The notes beneath the pieces were generated by a model. The model was not told the origin of the DNA. It worked only from the letters and a program-made list of their open reading frames with translations, and ran no database searches. From positions 1 through 64,000 of the forward strand of contig JANSLP010000172.1 of assembly GCA_029298735.1 (NCBI GenBank): DNA of 64,000 nt. The letters are read 5' to 3'. Position numbers and translations under genes: made by a program. The DNA is from Ophiostoma sp. CBS 140.51 (taxonomy: Eukaryota; Ascomycota; Sordariomycetes; Ophiostomatales; Ophiostomataceae). Positions 44,661-54,357 of the stretch are shown piece by piece (the stretch's first letter is position 1; every line of letters begins with the position of its first letter).

Positions 44661-47261
44661 ATGTCAGCAGGACGCATGACGCCCGAGAGCCAGAATGGCC
44701 GCTCTCACCACCACAACCACCATGGCCACCATGGACACCACCACACACCAAACAATCACCACGGCGCAGCAGGTGGCAGCCGGCGCCCACAGCAGGATTG
44801 GGCACAGATCAACGACTGGGAGATGCACCGCGACCGCATCACAGAGCTGTACCGCGACCAGGGCCTGCACCTGAAGCAAGTACAGAAGATCATGGCGGAG
44901 CAGCACCAGTTCTACGCTAGCCAGCGCATGTACAAGACGCGGATCAGCAAGTGGGCAATTGACAAGAACTTGAAGGCAGCAGACGTTGCTACTCTCCTCA
45001 GATTACAACAGCAGCGGGCAGCTCTCGGCAAGAAGTCCAAGTTCACGATCCGCGGACGGGACATTGACTTTGCTCGCGTGGACCAGTACCTGAAGCGGGA
45101 CCCGACGCTCCTGAAGCGGTCACAACACGGCGAGGACCCAACGGGCGACATTCTGCCGAGCCACATGGAGGCAGCGGGGATTACATGCCGCACACCGTCA
45201 CCAACACCACCGCCTTCGCCTTCGCCGCCAGCCCAGCATTACCGCCAGCAGCACCATCACCATGATCCCTACTATAGCGGCCACGGACAACACCAGCTGC
45301 ACCACCCGTACCACCAGCAGCATCATCACAACCCGTACGGCCAGCACCACAACCACTTTGCCACGACAGTCCCGATTGTGCCGTCCCACACGCCCATCCC
45401 CATGGTGACGACGGCCTCGACATTCCCGACGCTGACGCCCATGTCTTCGGCGCCCTTTACGACAACTCAGGGCTCGACCATTCCTTCCATCAGCTTGCCG
45501 ACAGCCGCTCTTCCGTACATACCTCTGCACACAGCCCACTCGGTCTCTTCGTTTGATCACCATCAGCGGACACTGCCTTCCCAGCACGCAGCCTATGATG
45601 CTCGCCGCAACAGCATCGCCAACCCGCAGACTCTGCTGTCGTCAGTGCCCCAGAGCAGCATGCCCAGCGCCAGCAACATTAGCAACGTCAACAATGTCAG
45701 CAATGTCTCGCCTTACATTTCCTCGTCGTTCCCGCCGCACCCACAGACGCCTGTCCTGTTCGCCTCGGCGTCGCCCATCAACGAGTCGTCCATCCAGGAC
45801 GACCTCACAAGGCTCACGCGCGAATACGTCAATCAGGCCCTGCACCAGGGCATGTGGGTGCAGAGCGGCAACAGCATGTTTGTCTCGACAAAGGCCAATG
45901 ACGGCAACGGTGCGGAAGCGTCGACGCGGCTGGCGGCGTGGGGCCAGGAACTGCGGGCTGGCCGCCGGTTGATTGCGGACGGTATTCTGGATGACGGCTT
46001 CAGGAGCGTGAACCGCACCATGGACAACCTGCGGCAGCACCTGCAGGACGAGGATCCTTCTCTGCTGTTCTACCTGTTGTACAGCACCGCGTTCGGCACA
46101 AGATGTCCCCTGGACCGCCCAAGCCGTGGTCGTGACAGCACGGCCGAGCTGCGCCAGATCAGCGTCGCTCTGGGAAGACAAGTGCGCTCCTTGACCCACA
46201 TTGTCCTGGGCGAGCAGCACCCGATTGCCCGCATGATGCGCCACCTTCTGGCAAACGACGGCCGTCTGCGGTCGCCCTCGCACATGGCCGCTCTGGCCGC
46301 CCCCGTGGCGGCAATGCGTGACATTCTGGCCGAGCACAACCCCGTCGGTGTCGACCGGTCAGCCGCGGCCCAGTGCCAGCGTCTGGCGTTTTTGTTAAGA
46401 CTCGACCGCAACAATGCCACGGAAGCGTCCGACAAGGAGCGCGAGGACTTGACGGAACGTCTGCAGGGCGCCCCCAACCTGCACACCAAGATGCAGTTCT
46501 ACACGACCTACATGGAGTTCTTGTCGGATCTGGTAACGCAGCAGGACAAGGAGCAGCGCAACAAGGCGGCGGCCAAGGCCGGTACCGGTGCCGTGCACGC
46601 CTGGAGTGGTGGTTCTGATATGGAGCCGGGTGTGGCCGTTCCTGCGGCTGGCCTGTCCACTCTGACACCTGCATACTCGTCGGCCTCGGACTGTGGTGCC
46701 ACACCAGAAAGTACCTACACGACAGCCACGGCGACTGTTACGGCAGACAATGTTTACCAACACGGCAAACCCACTCTCACACCTGTCCTCACAGGCCTGC
46801 ATGGTCACGGCCAGGCTCATGGCCACACGCCCGTGTCCAACATGCACTCGCCCCTGTCGAACCACGGGTCGTCTGGATCCTCTCCTGGCTCGTCGCCATC
46901 ACCACACTCGCTTCCCATGGCTGATGTGTCGTCGGCCATGATTCCACCGCCGCCGACCACCATGACCACACCAAGGACCATCCTGTCGGGTGGTCAGCAT
47001 CACCACAGCCAGCAGCATGGCCACTCCCCCTACACTTTGCAGCCGTCGGCCTACCCTCCTGTGCCTACAACCTTCCATCACCATGGTGGACAGGCCGGCA
47101 CGGGTATGACCCTAGCTTCTGGCCATGAGGCAACACTGGCTGCACACAACCTAGCAGGCCAACATCACAGCAGCAGTGCTCAGATGGCTGCGAACAGCAT
47201 GCACGATCCTGGGTCGATGACCTGGGAGTTGGGCGATGCAGCGGATGTCAACTGGGTGTAG
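44661..47261 (+). CDS. Clr5-domain protein, putative transcriptional regulator
   Basis: Single exon of 866 residues. A His-rich head (HHHNHHGHHGHHH, about 16-28) precedes a Clr5 domain (about 47-102, DWEMHRDRITELYRDQGLHLKQVQKIM ... YKTRISKWAIDKN), a helix-rich DNA-binding-like module of filamentous fungi; the conserved tail GKKSKFTIRGRDIDFARVDQYLKR follows. The middle is Pro/His/Ser/Thr-rich low complexity. A helical C-terminal region (about 370-640, DDLTRLTREYVNQALHQGMW ... REDLTERLQGAPNLHTKMQFYTTYMEFLSDLV) resembles the extra domain often found downstream of Clr5. The tail is Gly/His/Ser-rich and ends TWELGDAADVNWV. A long pyrimidine-rich leader with an upstream ORF suggests translational control. 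Targets unknown. Confidence 0.85.
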   Translation: MSAGRMTPESQNGRSHHHNHHGHHGHHHTPNNHHGAAGGSRRPQQDWAQINDWEMHRDRITELYRDQGLHLKQVQKIMAEQHQFYASQRMYKTRISKWAIDKNLKAADVATLLRLQQQRAALGKKSKFTIRGRDIDFARVDQYLKRDPTLLKRSQHGEDPTGDILPSHMEAAGITCRTPSPTPPPSPSPPAQHYRQQHHHHDPYYSGHGQHQLHHPYHQQHHHNPYGQHHNHFATTVPIVPSHTPIPMVTTASTFPTLTPMSSAPFTTTQGSTIPSISLPTAALPYIPLHTAHSVSSFDHHQRTLPSQHAAYDARRNSIANPQTLLSSVPQSSMPSASNISNVNNVSNVSPYISSSFPPHPQTPVLFASASPINESSIQDDLTRLTREYVNQALHQGMWVQSGNSMFVSTKANDGNGAEASTRLAAWGQELRAGRRLIADGILDDGFRSVNRTMDNLRQHLQDEDPSLLFYLLYSTAFGTRCPLDRPSRGRDSTAELRQISVALGRQVRSLTHIVLGEQHPIARMMRHLLANDGRLRSPSHMAALAAPVAAMRDILAEHNPVGVDRSAAAQCQRLAFLLRLDRNNATEASDKEREDLTERLQGAPNLHTKMQFYTTYMEFLSDLVTQQDKEQRNKAAAKAGTGAVHAWSGGSDMEPGVAVPAAGLSTLTPAYSSASDCGATPESTYTTATATVTADNVYQHGKPTLTPVLTGLHGHGQAHGHTPVSNMHSPLSNHGSSGSSPGSSPSPHSLPMADVSSAMIPPPPTTMTTPRTILSGGQHHHSQQHGHSPYTLQPSAYPPVPTTFHHHGGQAGTGMTLASGHEATLAAHNLAGQHHSSSAQMAANSMHDPGSMTWELGDAADVNWV

Positions 47262-47504
47262 ACATCTTTGTGGCTTTCATTTATTAGTTAAAAGCATTTC
47301 TGGTTGAATATTTTGGTCTATACTGCATTTGGAGGATACATATTGGTCATATTGGAACATGGATATTTATGGACACCATTTATTTGGGAGCAAGGAACAT
47401 GTTGGGTTTTGATATTTCATGGCGCTTTTTCTTTCTCTTTCTGTATTTTGTAATTGTAATATATATGGGCCATCATTGCAAGTTTTCATTTCATTTCCGG
47501 ACCA

Positions 47505-49844
47505 TCAGCCCAGAATAATCCTTTTTGTGACCTTCTTCTCTGACGAAATAGCCTCCCACGCATCCTTGTTAAGGGCAAAAAGTGCCTGTCGGTGGGCCAC
47601 ACCATGCTCCCAGGCCACGACCATGAAGTTGTGGGACTCTATGTGCTGACAGCCGCGGACGTGTTGGACTTCTCGACAGCCAGAAGCGGGTTGGACTTTG
47701 CACAAGTCGTCGGTGGAAGTCCGCGGCAACGCATTCGAAGAAAGGTGGACAACTTCGACGGCGACGTCTTGGATGTCGTCACCGTTAAAGAGAGACAGGG
47801 GAACAACCACGCCACCAATTTCCTTGTCACCATGGCGCACTGCGGCATACATGTGCGACTTGTCCTTCCCGCGATCCGGGCCCAGTCGACACGGGCATTT
47901 GTCGTCGTTTGTGTGCTTGTATTGGCGGCTCAACGTGAGCTGTGCCACTTTGGCCGTAAAGCACAACAGACCATAGTCCATGGCAAACGGCTGACCGGGC
48001 GTTGGTGCTGGCTTCAGATGGCCATGCTGTTTGACCAGAAGCTCTTTGACTTTGTCCACTCCATCGACACCAACCCGTCGCAGATACTCCAGGTACAGTT
48101 CGGCCGACGCCGGATTCCAGAGCGTGATGGGCACCCCCCACTTGACAGCACTCACAATTGACGATCCGCAAGTGTCGAGGAAATCAACGGCCGTGTCGAC
48201 CGACAGCCAAGACCACGAAGGGAAGGGCGCTTTGAGTATGGAGCCGTCTTTGATGGGGATGCCGTGAAAGGTCTTTAGTTGCCTCCGTCTATGCTCTGAC
48301 AGACAAAAGTGGCCCGTCCGCCAGAGCAGGCTGTCCGAGATGCTGCCATAGGGATGGCCCCATATATATCCGTTGGGCGGGAATCGTGGTGACTGATGAG
48401 CCAGGACACCCCAGTAGGCCCAGAGGGCATCGCTGCCGTCTCGCAGCGACCGTAGACAGAAATGCTCGACGCTAGTAAAGTAGGTGTTGGGCGTGCAGCC
48501 CAGGGTGCGTTGGCCGTCGGGTGTGTACCGCCAGAGGGCGTTGCTATCCTTGCGGAGGCGGACGCCGCTACCCTCGTCATTGTCGAGGTCTTCCCGCCAC
48601 AGCGTATCCCGGCAGGACCAGTATGTCAATGTATCGGCCATGACCACAGCCCGTCTTGCCTGAAAGGCTTCCTGGTACGTCCATCCACGACGGTCCCAGT
48701 GGGTCCATCGCAGTACATCGTGGAGGCCGCTTTGGTAGGTAATGTATGTGAGGCCGTCGATAGTCTCCACCGCCTGTGAGGGTTGTCTATCTGTTTTGTA
48801 GCCCACAAGACCAGCAGATGCATCTCTGCCTGCAGCTGCCACAATGACCAGCTCCGCCGCCTCGTACAGCGCTGCCATCTGTGGAAGCTGCTTCTGCTTG
48901 TCGACGTCGTCGTCTTGGATGATGCACAGCGAGTCGACCCAGAGATAGCGGAGACCGAGGTCGTTGACAAATTCCATAGCGTCAGATATAGTCATTGGAA
49001 GTTCGGCTGTGGCCAACCCACCCGGGGCCATGTACCCCGTAAGTCTCGCTCTTGTCAACAGAGGCTGTGTGTTTTGGCCCCAGACATATGACAGTGCCAC
49101 AAATTCCGAGTCGAGGGTTCCGGGGACAATCTGCCGCGTCTGGACATTGATCAGACGGATAAAGGATGTGCTGTCAACATCCGCAGGAGTCTGACACTGG
49201 GGAGGTGCCGTGACCTCTCGTTGTCGACAGCTCGCATGTCCTTCTTGACACGTCGTCAGCCAACGCCGTGTGCGATCCATGTCAATCTTTGCCGGTATCT
49301 GCAGGCCATGCACTCTCTGCTTTTCACGTACACGGAGACCGTGTATCCTCTCCTTCTCAGGACTCCCTGCCAGCCTGATGATTGTCCCTGCGATGCCCGG
49401 TAAGATGTCCACTTTCACAGTGACTGCCCGCGCCGCCACTCGCATTTCAATCTTGAGTGTCTTGTCCGCACCGGAGGTGACCATATATTCCAACAGCTTG
49501 AGCTCTGACGTCACGCCCGTCGACACAATGGCTGGCTGGATAGAGTGGTCGTTGCGCCGGATCATGGCAAACATATTGGTGACAATCGTATTGAAGAGAC
49601 GGCAGCCGGGGCAGGCAGACTTTGGTCTCGTTGGCGGATTCGTTGTGACGTCCACATACTTGTCGACACGTCCCAGGTGGAAGTGTGCACCGGAGCGGTG
49701 GCAGTCGCACTTGTAGTGAGAGGAGGGCTCGCCAAAGCGCTCAGAACAGAGGTCGCAGAGGTCTGTTCCCGCAGGCACCTCAACCTCTTCTTCTCCCGTT
49801 TCTGCGACCACGGCCATGCTCATTGTACTGTCGATTGTCGCCAT
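47505..49844 (-). CDS. HET-domain (heterokaryon incompatibility) protein
   Basis: Single exon of 779 residues. HET domains, distantly TIR-like, trigger cell death after fusion of genetically different hyphae. All three HET signature blocks are present: FVALSYVWG (about 248-256), LRYLWVDSLCIIQDD with KQLPQMAALYEAAELVIVAAAG (about 298-340), and DRRGWTYQEAFQARR. Ahead of the domain is a Cys/His-rich N-terminus (C30, C33, C46, C48, H49, C78, C81) spaced CxxC...CxCH...CxxC, which may bind zinc. The C-terminal half is variable, as usual, and has no WD or NACHT module. Divergent from a broken small gene. Member of a large family; the recognition partner cannot be told. Confidence 0.9.
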   Translation of the reverse strand: MATIDSTMSMAVVAETGEEEVEVPAGTDLCDLCSERFGEPSSHYKCDCHRSGAHFHLGRVDKYVDVTTNPPTRPKSACPGCRLFNTIVTNMFAMIRRNDHSIQPAIVSTGVTSELKLLEYMVTSGADKTLKIEMRVAARAVTVKVDILPGIAGTIIRLAGSPEKERIHGLRVREKQRVHGLQIPAKIDMDRTRRWLTTCQEGHASCRQREVTAPPQCQTPADVDSTSFIRLINVQTRQIVPGTLDSEFVALSYVWGQNTQPLLTRARLTGYMAPGGLATAELPMTISDAMEFVNDLGLRYLWVDSLCIIQDDDVDKQKQLPQMAALYEAAELVIVAAAGRDASAGLVGYKTDRQPSQAVETIDGLTYITYQSGLHDVLRWTHWDRRGWTYQEAFQARRAVVMADTLTYWSCRDTLWREDLDNDEGSGVRLRKDSNALWRYTPDGQRTLGCTPNTYFTSVEHFCLRSLRDGSDALWAYWGVLAHQSPRFPPNGYIWGHPYGSISDSLLWRTGHFCLSEHRRRQLKTFHGIPIKDGSILKAPFPSWSWLSVDTAVDFLDTCGSSIVSAVKWGVPITLWNPASAELYLEYLRRVGVDGVDKVKELLVKQHGHLKPAPTPGQPFAMDYGLLCFTAKVAQLTLSRQYKHTNDDKCPCRLGPDRGKDKSHMYAAVRHGDKEIGGVVVPLSLFNGDDIQDVAVEVVHLSSNALPRTSTDDLCKVQPASGCREVQHVRGCQHIESHNFMVVAWEHGVAHRQALFALNKDAWEAISSEKKVTKRIILG

Positions 49845-50413
49845 TTTGATGATGCATAGTCGAATACAGATTTTGATAGTTCATTATTATGAGATTAGAA
49901 GTCGCATCGTGCATAGCCGTCACAAAGTTTTTCATCTCATGGTAAGCCTGACTAGTGTGGCGGTGTTTTGTTTCAAGCTTCAGGCTGCCAGGGTTGCAGT
50001 GGTCTGTGCTAGGCTACAGATGTGGGCTGCATGTCAATGTGGTTATGCCAAACATTGTATTTGCACAAAACAAATACAACAAATAATGATAGGAACAAAC
50101 AACAGTAATCAGTGCAGTTTTATTAGTTGGCTTCGATGTATACCTGATATCTTTTATTGCAAGCAAAACCAGCTTGCTTCGTCGATGCTGAGTATGTTGA
50201 ACATCGTGCTCTGATTGGCTGTATAGGCTTACACATATGGGGCAGCTTCCATTTACGGTCTCGACAAGAAGTGAGTCTCCACTTCATCTTCCACCTTACA
50301 ACAAAGTCCATCAGAATTTCATCAACATCAACAGCGAACCGACGTCAACTTTATTACATTCCGCCCAATTATCAACTCTCTCATCAACCAAGATAACTAC
50401 ACGATTTGAAAGA
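49845..50413. promoter_or_regulatory. Divergent promoter between the HET gene and the broken gene
   Basis: About 570 bp between facing-away starts. A CCAAT-type element is seen as TGATTGGCTG near 50212. AT-rich near 50030-50110. Nothing else recognised. Confidence 0.5.
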
Positions 50414-51066
50414 ATGCCGGACGATACGGAAGATTACCGCGACCCGTGGCCCAAGGAAGACTGGGGGCTGGCCAAGCTTCGCCTCCAGCGTTCTATTCCA
50501 GATCCACTCCGCCATACAAAGTCAGCCTCGGACCGGACAGTGTCTTCAAAACGGCCGAGCAGTTGCAACAGGCTCTGGACCTGAGATTTCTGCCAGAGAT
50601 GATCGAGGTGCCATTTATACCCCAGCTGTCAGATAAACAACCGCCAGGATCTTCATCTTCGCTTGAAAACGTCCGCATCTGCCTTGCACCAGGCGGTACG
50701 ATTGTTAATCTCGAGGAAATTTGCGAAGTAGAAGTAAACACGATGATTGTGCACGATAGTGAAGAATGCGGCTTCCTCGTCCCGACAGACTATCTACGGG
50801 ACAAGGGCACGGGCACCATCATCAAGACGGCAGTCACGCGGTCAAAGTATGACAAGGAACGCGATACAGCCGAGAAACAAGGCCGCATCAAGTACGCCGA
50901 TTTCCTGGCGCGTAAAGGAAACATGAATATTGACGAGCGGCTTGCATGATACCGTGCGGAGTTGGCCAAGGTGAAGGCGGAGAAAACCAACGGAAATGGC
51001 GGCAGTGGTGGACATGGCGAGAGCACTACCAGCAGCGGCAAGAAGGGAAAGAGCAGAGCACAATAG
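50414..51066 (+). pseudogene. Broken small gene of unknown function: -1 frameshift plus in-frame TGA
   Basis: The only good ATG (50414) opens a frame starting MPDDTEDYRDPWPKEDWG, but protein-like sequence then continues in the frame one base earlier (SPPAFYSRSTPPYKVSLGPD ... ERLA). The shift falls at or near the GGGGG run at about 50461-50467, where one extra G would join the two. In the second frame a TGA (50947-50949) is followed in phase by 38 more coding-like codons (YRAELAKVKAEK ... GKKGKSRAQ) and a TAG at 51064; CGA to TGA would explain it. The whole would be about 217 residues with a Lys/Gly-rich basic tail. I do not recognise the family. An intron does not rescue the frame. Sequencing error or programmed frameshifting are the alternatives to decay. 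Confidence 0.6.
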
Positions 51067-51381
51067 ACAAAATGCCAGAGAAATTTTGAAAGGTCAAGGC
51101 GTTTAGGAGTCAAGGAGTTTGGGTGTTGACGTAGCAGACATTTCGTGCTCTGGCGACCAACAAAGCTGTATTTTATTCTCGTTCGCACTTTGTTTTTATT
51201 ATAGTACAATACAACAGTGGTTTACCTTTCTCCCCCCTCATCCAAGTCTAATCATACGAATATGTATTTAATAGGGCCCCCATGCGTTGGCTTTCTATTG
51301 ACAAACATAAATAGATAAATGATTGACCAACAAAAATAATTGGAAATCTTCTTGCAGATGACAAAAAGACCAAAAAAGATG
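51067..51381. other. Short spacer
   Basis: AT-rich from 51175 to 51350; no gene seen. It sits between the broken gene and the tRNA, and T runs just 3' of the tRNA (A runs on +, about 51362-51380) fit an RNA polymerase III terminator on the minus strand. Confidence 0.5.
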
Positions 51382-51455
51382 TGATCGATCTCGGGATCGA
51401 ACCGAGGACCTGCGCCGTGTTAAGGCGCCGTCATAACCAACTAGACCAATCGACC
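51382..51455 (-). tRNA. tRNA-Val (AAC), no intron
   Basis: On the minus strand the sequence folds into a full cloverleaf: acceptor GGTCGAT with ATCGATC, D-arm starting TGGTCTAGTTGGTTA, anticodon stem GCGCC/GGCGC around the loop TTAACAC (anticodon AAC), and T-arm CTCGG-TTCGATC-CCGAG, with discriminator A. The internal B box GGTTCGATCCC is perfect. It lies about 100 bp downstream of the SDR gene on the same strand. Confidence 0.95.
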
Positions 51456-51557
51456 GTGGTGAGTTGTGGATGTCGTTGTGGAGCGGCTCCCAATGTGGGT
51501 AGAGATGGTCAAGCACAGTAATCCACGTCCCCACCCACGGTCCTCATCATCCCCGGC

Positions 51558-52331
51558 CTAGATTGCAATCCCACCATCCAACACAATGTTCTGTCCCGTC
51601 ATTGACCGACTCAAAGCCAGCGTCTTGACCTGGTCCGCCACATCCTCAATCGTGGCCAGCCGTCCCGTCGTCGTTTTGTCCAGTGCTGACTGAATTTGAT
51701 CAGGCGAGAACCGCTGACCCCACTCGGTCATGAGCAGACCGGGGCTCACAGAGTTGCAGCGCACATTGGGTCCGCACACGAGCGCCAGGCATTTCGTGAG
51801 ATGAATGGCGGCGGCTTTGCTGACCGAGTAGGCGACGCTGCTGCCGCTGGGCCGCACGCCGGCCAAGCTGGCCACCGTGACAAAACTGCCGCCGTCTTCG
51901 CCGTTGGCGTCAAAGTGAGGTTTGGCTGCATATAACAGCCAGAGATGCGACTTGACATTGACATTGAAGCAGCGGTCCCAATCCTCCTCCACGACCTGGT
52001 CGTCCAAGTCCATGAAATCGGTGACGCGTGTCCAACCGGCGTTGCTCACAATCACGTCCAAGCGGCCCATGCGGTCGACTGTCTCTTTGACGAGATTCTG
52101 AATGTTCTTGCGGTCGGCCACGTCGGCCTGGAGGGCGATAAAACGGGGTGTGTCGGTGGGCAGTTCGTAAAGTGCTGGAATGGCGCCGGCTTCCTTGATG
52201 ACCTCTTCGGCCTTTTCTAGCCGCGAGTAGTAGTTGACAACGACACGGAAATGGGGTGCGAGTGCTTTGACGCAGGCGGCGCCGAGGCCGGCCGACGATG
52301 CCGTCACGAGGGCGACTTTGGCTGTTGTCAT
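51558..52331 (-). CDS. Short-chain dehydrogenase/reductase (SDR)
   Basis: Single exon of 257 residues, normal for a classical SDR. NAD(P)-binding motif TASSAGLG (10-17), SNAG (96-99), catalytic Ser155, Tyr168 and Lys172 (YSVSK), and the SPG loop are all present; the C-terminus GQNIVLDGGIAI is typical. It would oxidise or reduce an alcohol/carbonyl, with NADP more likely than NAD only by general trend. Position next to an alpha/beta hydrolase and a bicupin suggests a shared metabolite pathway; substrate unknown. One unusual point is the long insertion YELPTDTPRF ahead of the conserved D70 of the cofactor pocket. Confidence 0.92.
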   Translation of the reverse strand: MTTAKVALVTASSAGLGAACVKALAPHFRVVVNYYSRLEKAEEVIKEAGAIPALYELPTDTPRFIALQADVADRKNIQNLVKETVDRMGRLDVIVSNAGWTRVTDFMDLDDQVVEEDWDRCFNVNVKSHLWLLYAAKPHFDANGEDGGSFVTVASLAGVRPSGSSVAYSVSKAAAIHLTKCLALVCGPNVRCNSVSPGLLMTEWGQRFSPDQIQSALDKTTTGRLATIEDVADQVKTLALSRSMTGQNIVLDGGIAI

Positions 52332-52644
52332 GGTTGGTGGTTGTGTAGATGTTGTTTATATTCGTTATGTTGTTTGATTGTGACGTTGTAAGGTATTCAA
52401 ATAATGTTGTAGTAGCTGTACTTGGCGGCGATAAACCGCGGGGACATGAGTTGCGATAGCGGCCGCGGACTAAGTGTGGAATCAATTGGTGCGGGTGCAG
52501 TGGGCGGCGGCCATTTACGGGGTATTTTGGGGTAACGGCTTAGCCGCGGCTTTTGTCCGATGGAGCAGATCTCGTGCCAAGTGTTGACTTTTCCGACTGC
52601 AGCCAGTCTACGGTGCCGATAAATAAATCAAATTTATTTAGTGC
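52332..52644. other. Short intergenic, SDR promoter
   Basis: Upstream of the SDR (-) and downstream of the hydrolase (-). GC-rich CCGCGG/GCCGCGG words at about 52430-52550 include CCGCGG triplets of the kind bound by Zn2Cys6 regulators. No gene seen. Confidence 0.5.
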
Positions 52645-53724
52645 TCACAGTAGAGACTCCAAAAAATCAAACCCTTGCCGCTGCAGGTTCCAAGTGTCTG
52701 ACCCAACCTGCATCCGCGCTGCAAACGTGTGATCCTCGTTGGGCACCTCCACCAACTGACTCTTGACGCCCTTTTCTTGCAGAGCAGCGTACAATCTCCG
52801 ACTATACTCAATCGACACCATACGGTCGCCCTGGCCGTGCACAATCACGGTCGGTGGGAAGTTGCTGTCCACATTCAGGATGGGGTCCACTTCCTGGAAG
52901 CCCTTGTCGCCTCTCGACTTTTCCGGGAAAATGGCATCAATGACCGTGCCGCTGCCAATCTGCGCCATGGCATATGCTATCCTTGGCACACTGACGTCTG
53001 GTGGACCGGGCTTTGCCTGGCCCTCGAGGGAGACACCGCCTTCAATTGGGACGGGACTCTCGGCAAAGATCTCTTTGACGACCTCGTCGGAGGCACCGTT
53101 CGGCAACAGCGCCTTAATGTGAGGGATCGTTGCGGACCAGCCAGCATCGTCGAAGCAGCACACACCGTACATGTCGTAGATACCAGCTACGGGACGAGGG
53201 ACGCCAAAGCCCTGGACTGTTAGAGTGTGTTCAAATGTATGTGCTAGAAGGGGACAGCTTACCAAAGCCAGGGCCAGATGGCCACCTGAAGACGTGCCAA
53301 AGGCAAAGATGTGATCTTGGTCGATGGCCAACGGTGTGCTGGAGGCTGCGATATGTGCCTCGAGATGGCCGTCCTGGATCCAGACCAGCAAATCCCGAAT
53401 GTCTTGCATCGGCCCTTCCAGCACATTCACCTGTGGACACAGTCGATGATTCGGCACGACCGCAAGCCATCCTCTCGTCAAGCAGTCCTGAATCTGGTCC
53501 GCGTTGACCATCCCGGCCGAACCCAACATGAATGCGCCGCCATGGATATTGATCACTGCGAGGGAGGCGTCAGCGTGTCTATCCCAGCTCAATTGCACAA
53601 GAGACTTGATTTACTCACCAACCGGGCACTTTTCCCGTTTCGTTGTTGACGGGACGTAGACTCGGGCATCAATCTCTTGCCCGTCCACCGTCTTGTAGAC
53701 GGCTCTTGTGTATGGGAGGGCCAT
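52645..53724 (-). CDS. Alpha/beta hydrolase (alpha/beta hydrolase fold-3 / esterase type)
   Basis: Exons 53724-53619, 53555-53263 and 53211-52645 encode about 321 residues. Intron 1 (63 bp, GTGAGT...CTCGCAG) is certain. Intron 2 (51 bp, GTAAGC...CTCTAACAGTCCAG) is likely but stop-free and a multiple of three, so its retention would add 17 residues. Seen: oxyanion-hole motif HGG (40-42), nucleophile elbow GTSSG with Ser124, acid in HGQGDRMVS, and His in NEDHTF. No signal peptide, so probably cytosolic. It likely hydrolyses an ester or lactone of the pathway carried by neighbouring genes. Shares a divergent promoter with the bicupin gene. Confidence 0.88.
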
Positions 53725-54357
53725 GTTATCGATGGTGGTCTCCGTATGGCAAGTGATGTGATTGACTCGAAGTAAATCGAACGTCGGTCGTTGCAAGGCA
53801 GCGTACGACGTAGGATATCGAATGTTGACCTTCGGCTACATATGTCCCGGGCAATGCCTGCGGATTATCTCAGACCCGTATCAGACCCGTATGACGCGTG
53901 TCATAAAGGATCTCAAAAGACAATGCGGGGATGTTGGGGGGAAGCCCTCAAACAGCACAGATAAAAGGCACGCGATAATTCGTCGCAAACTGGAGACCGG
54001 TAAATCCGGGCCTGGTCGACCGATGGCGTCCCCCGCACCCAAGTCATTACCAACCACGAGCTTGAAAATCACCACAATAACTCCTATCGGAACTTCCGAG
54101 TCCACTTGCGTGGGCAAAGCACATGTGGGGATCTGCTCTGGAACCTACCCTGCGGCATCGATCGGCCAAACAATAACTGACCAGCTTCCCAGCTCTCAAA
54201 TCTCCCCGCGTCTTCTTTTTCTAGAATCCCAAAATATATTGAACCAACGTCATTGCTCAGAAAAAGAAAGCAACTACCACATTGCGACTACCAAACACAA
54301 ATAACATCGATATCATCCCCTCCAACAACCTTCACAGCATCCCACCGCACATTCACA
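53725..54357. promoter_or_regulatory. Divergent hydrolase/bicupin promoter
   Basis: 633 bp between facing-away starts, strongly suggesting co-regulation. Contains a perfect tandem of TCAGACCCGTA at 53870-53891, followed at once by TGACGCGTGTCA, a near-palindrome around ACGCGT. A CCCGGGCAATGCCTGCGG element precedes it near 53846. Confidence 0.6.
53870..53891 (+). repeat. Tandem 11-bp direct repeat in the divergent promoter
   Basis: Two perfect adjacent copies of TCAGACCCGTA; the spacing of one helical turn would put two regulator molecules on the same face. Confidence 0.8.

Noticed and set aside
52729..53223. 164-codon open frame on + strand
   Set aside because: Antisense of the alpha/beta hydrolase, which has the full catalytic triad.
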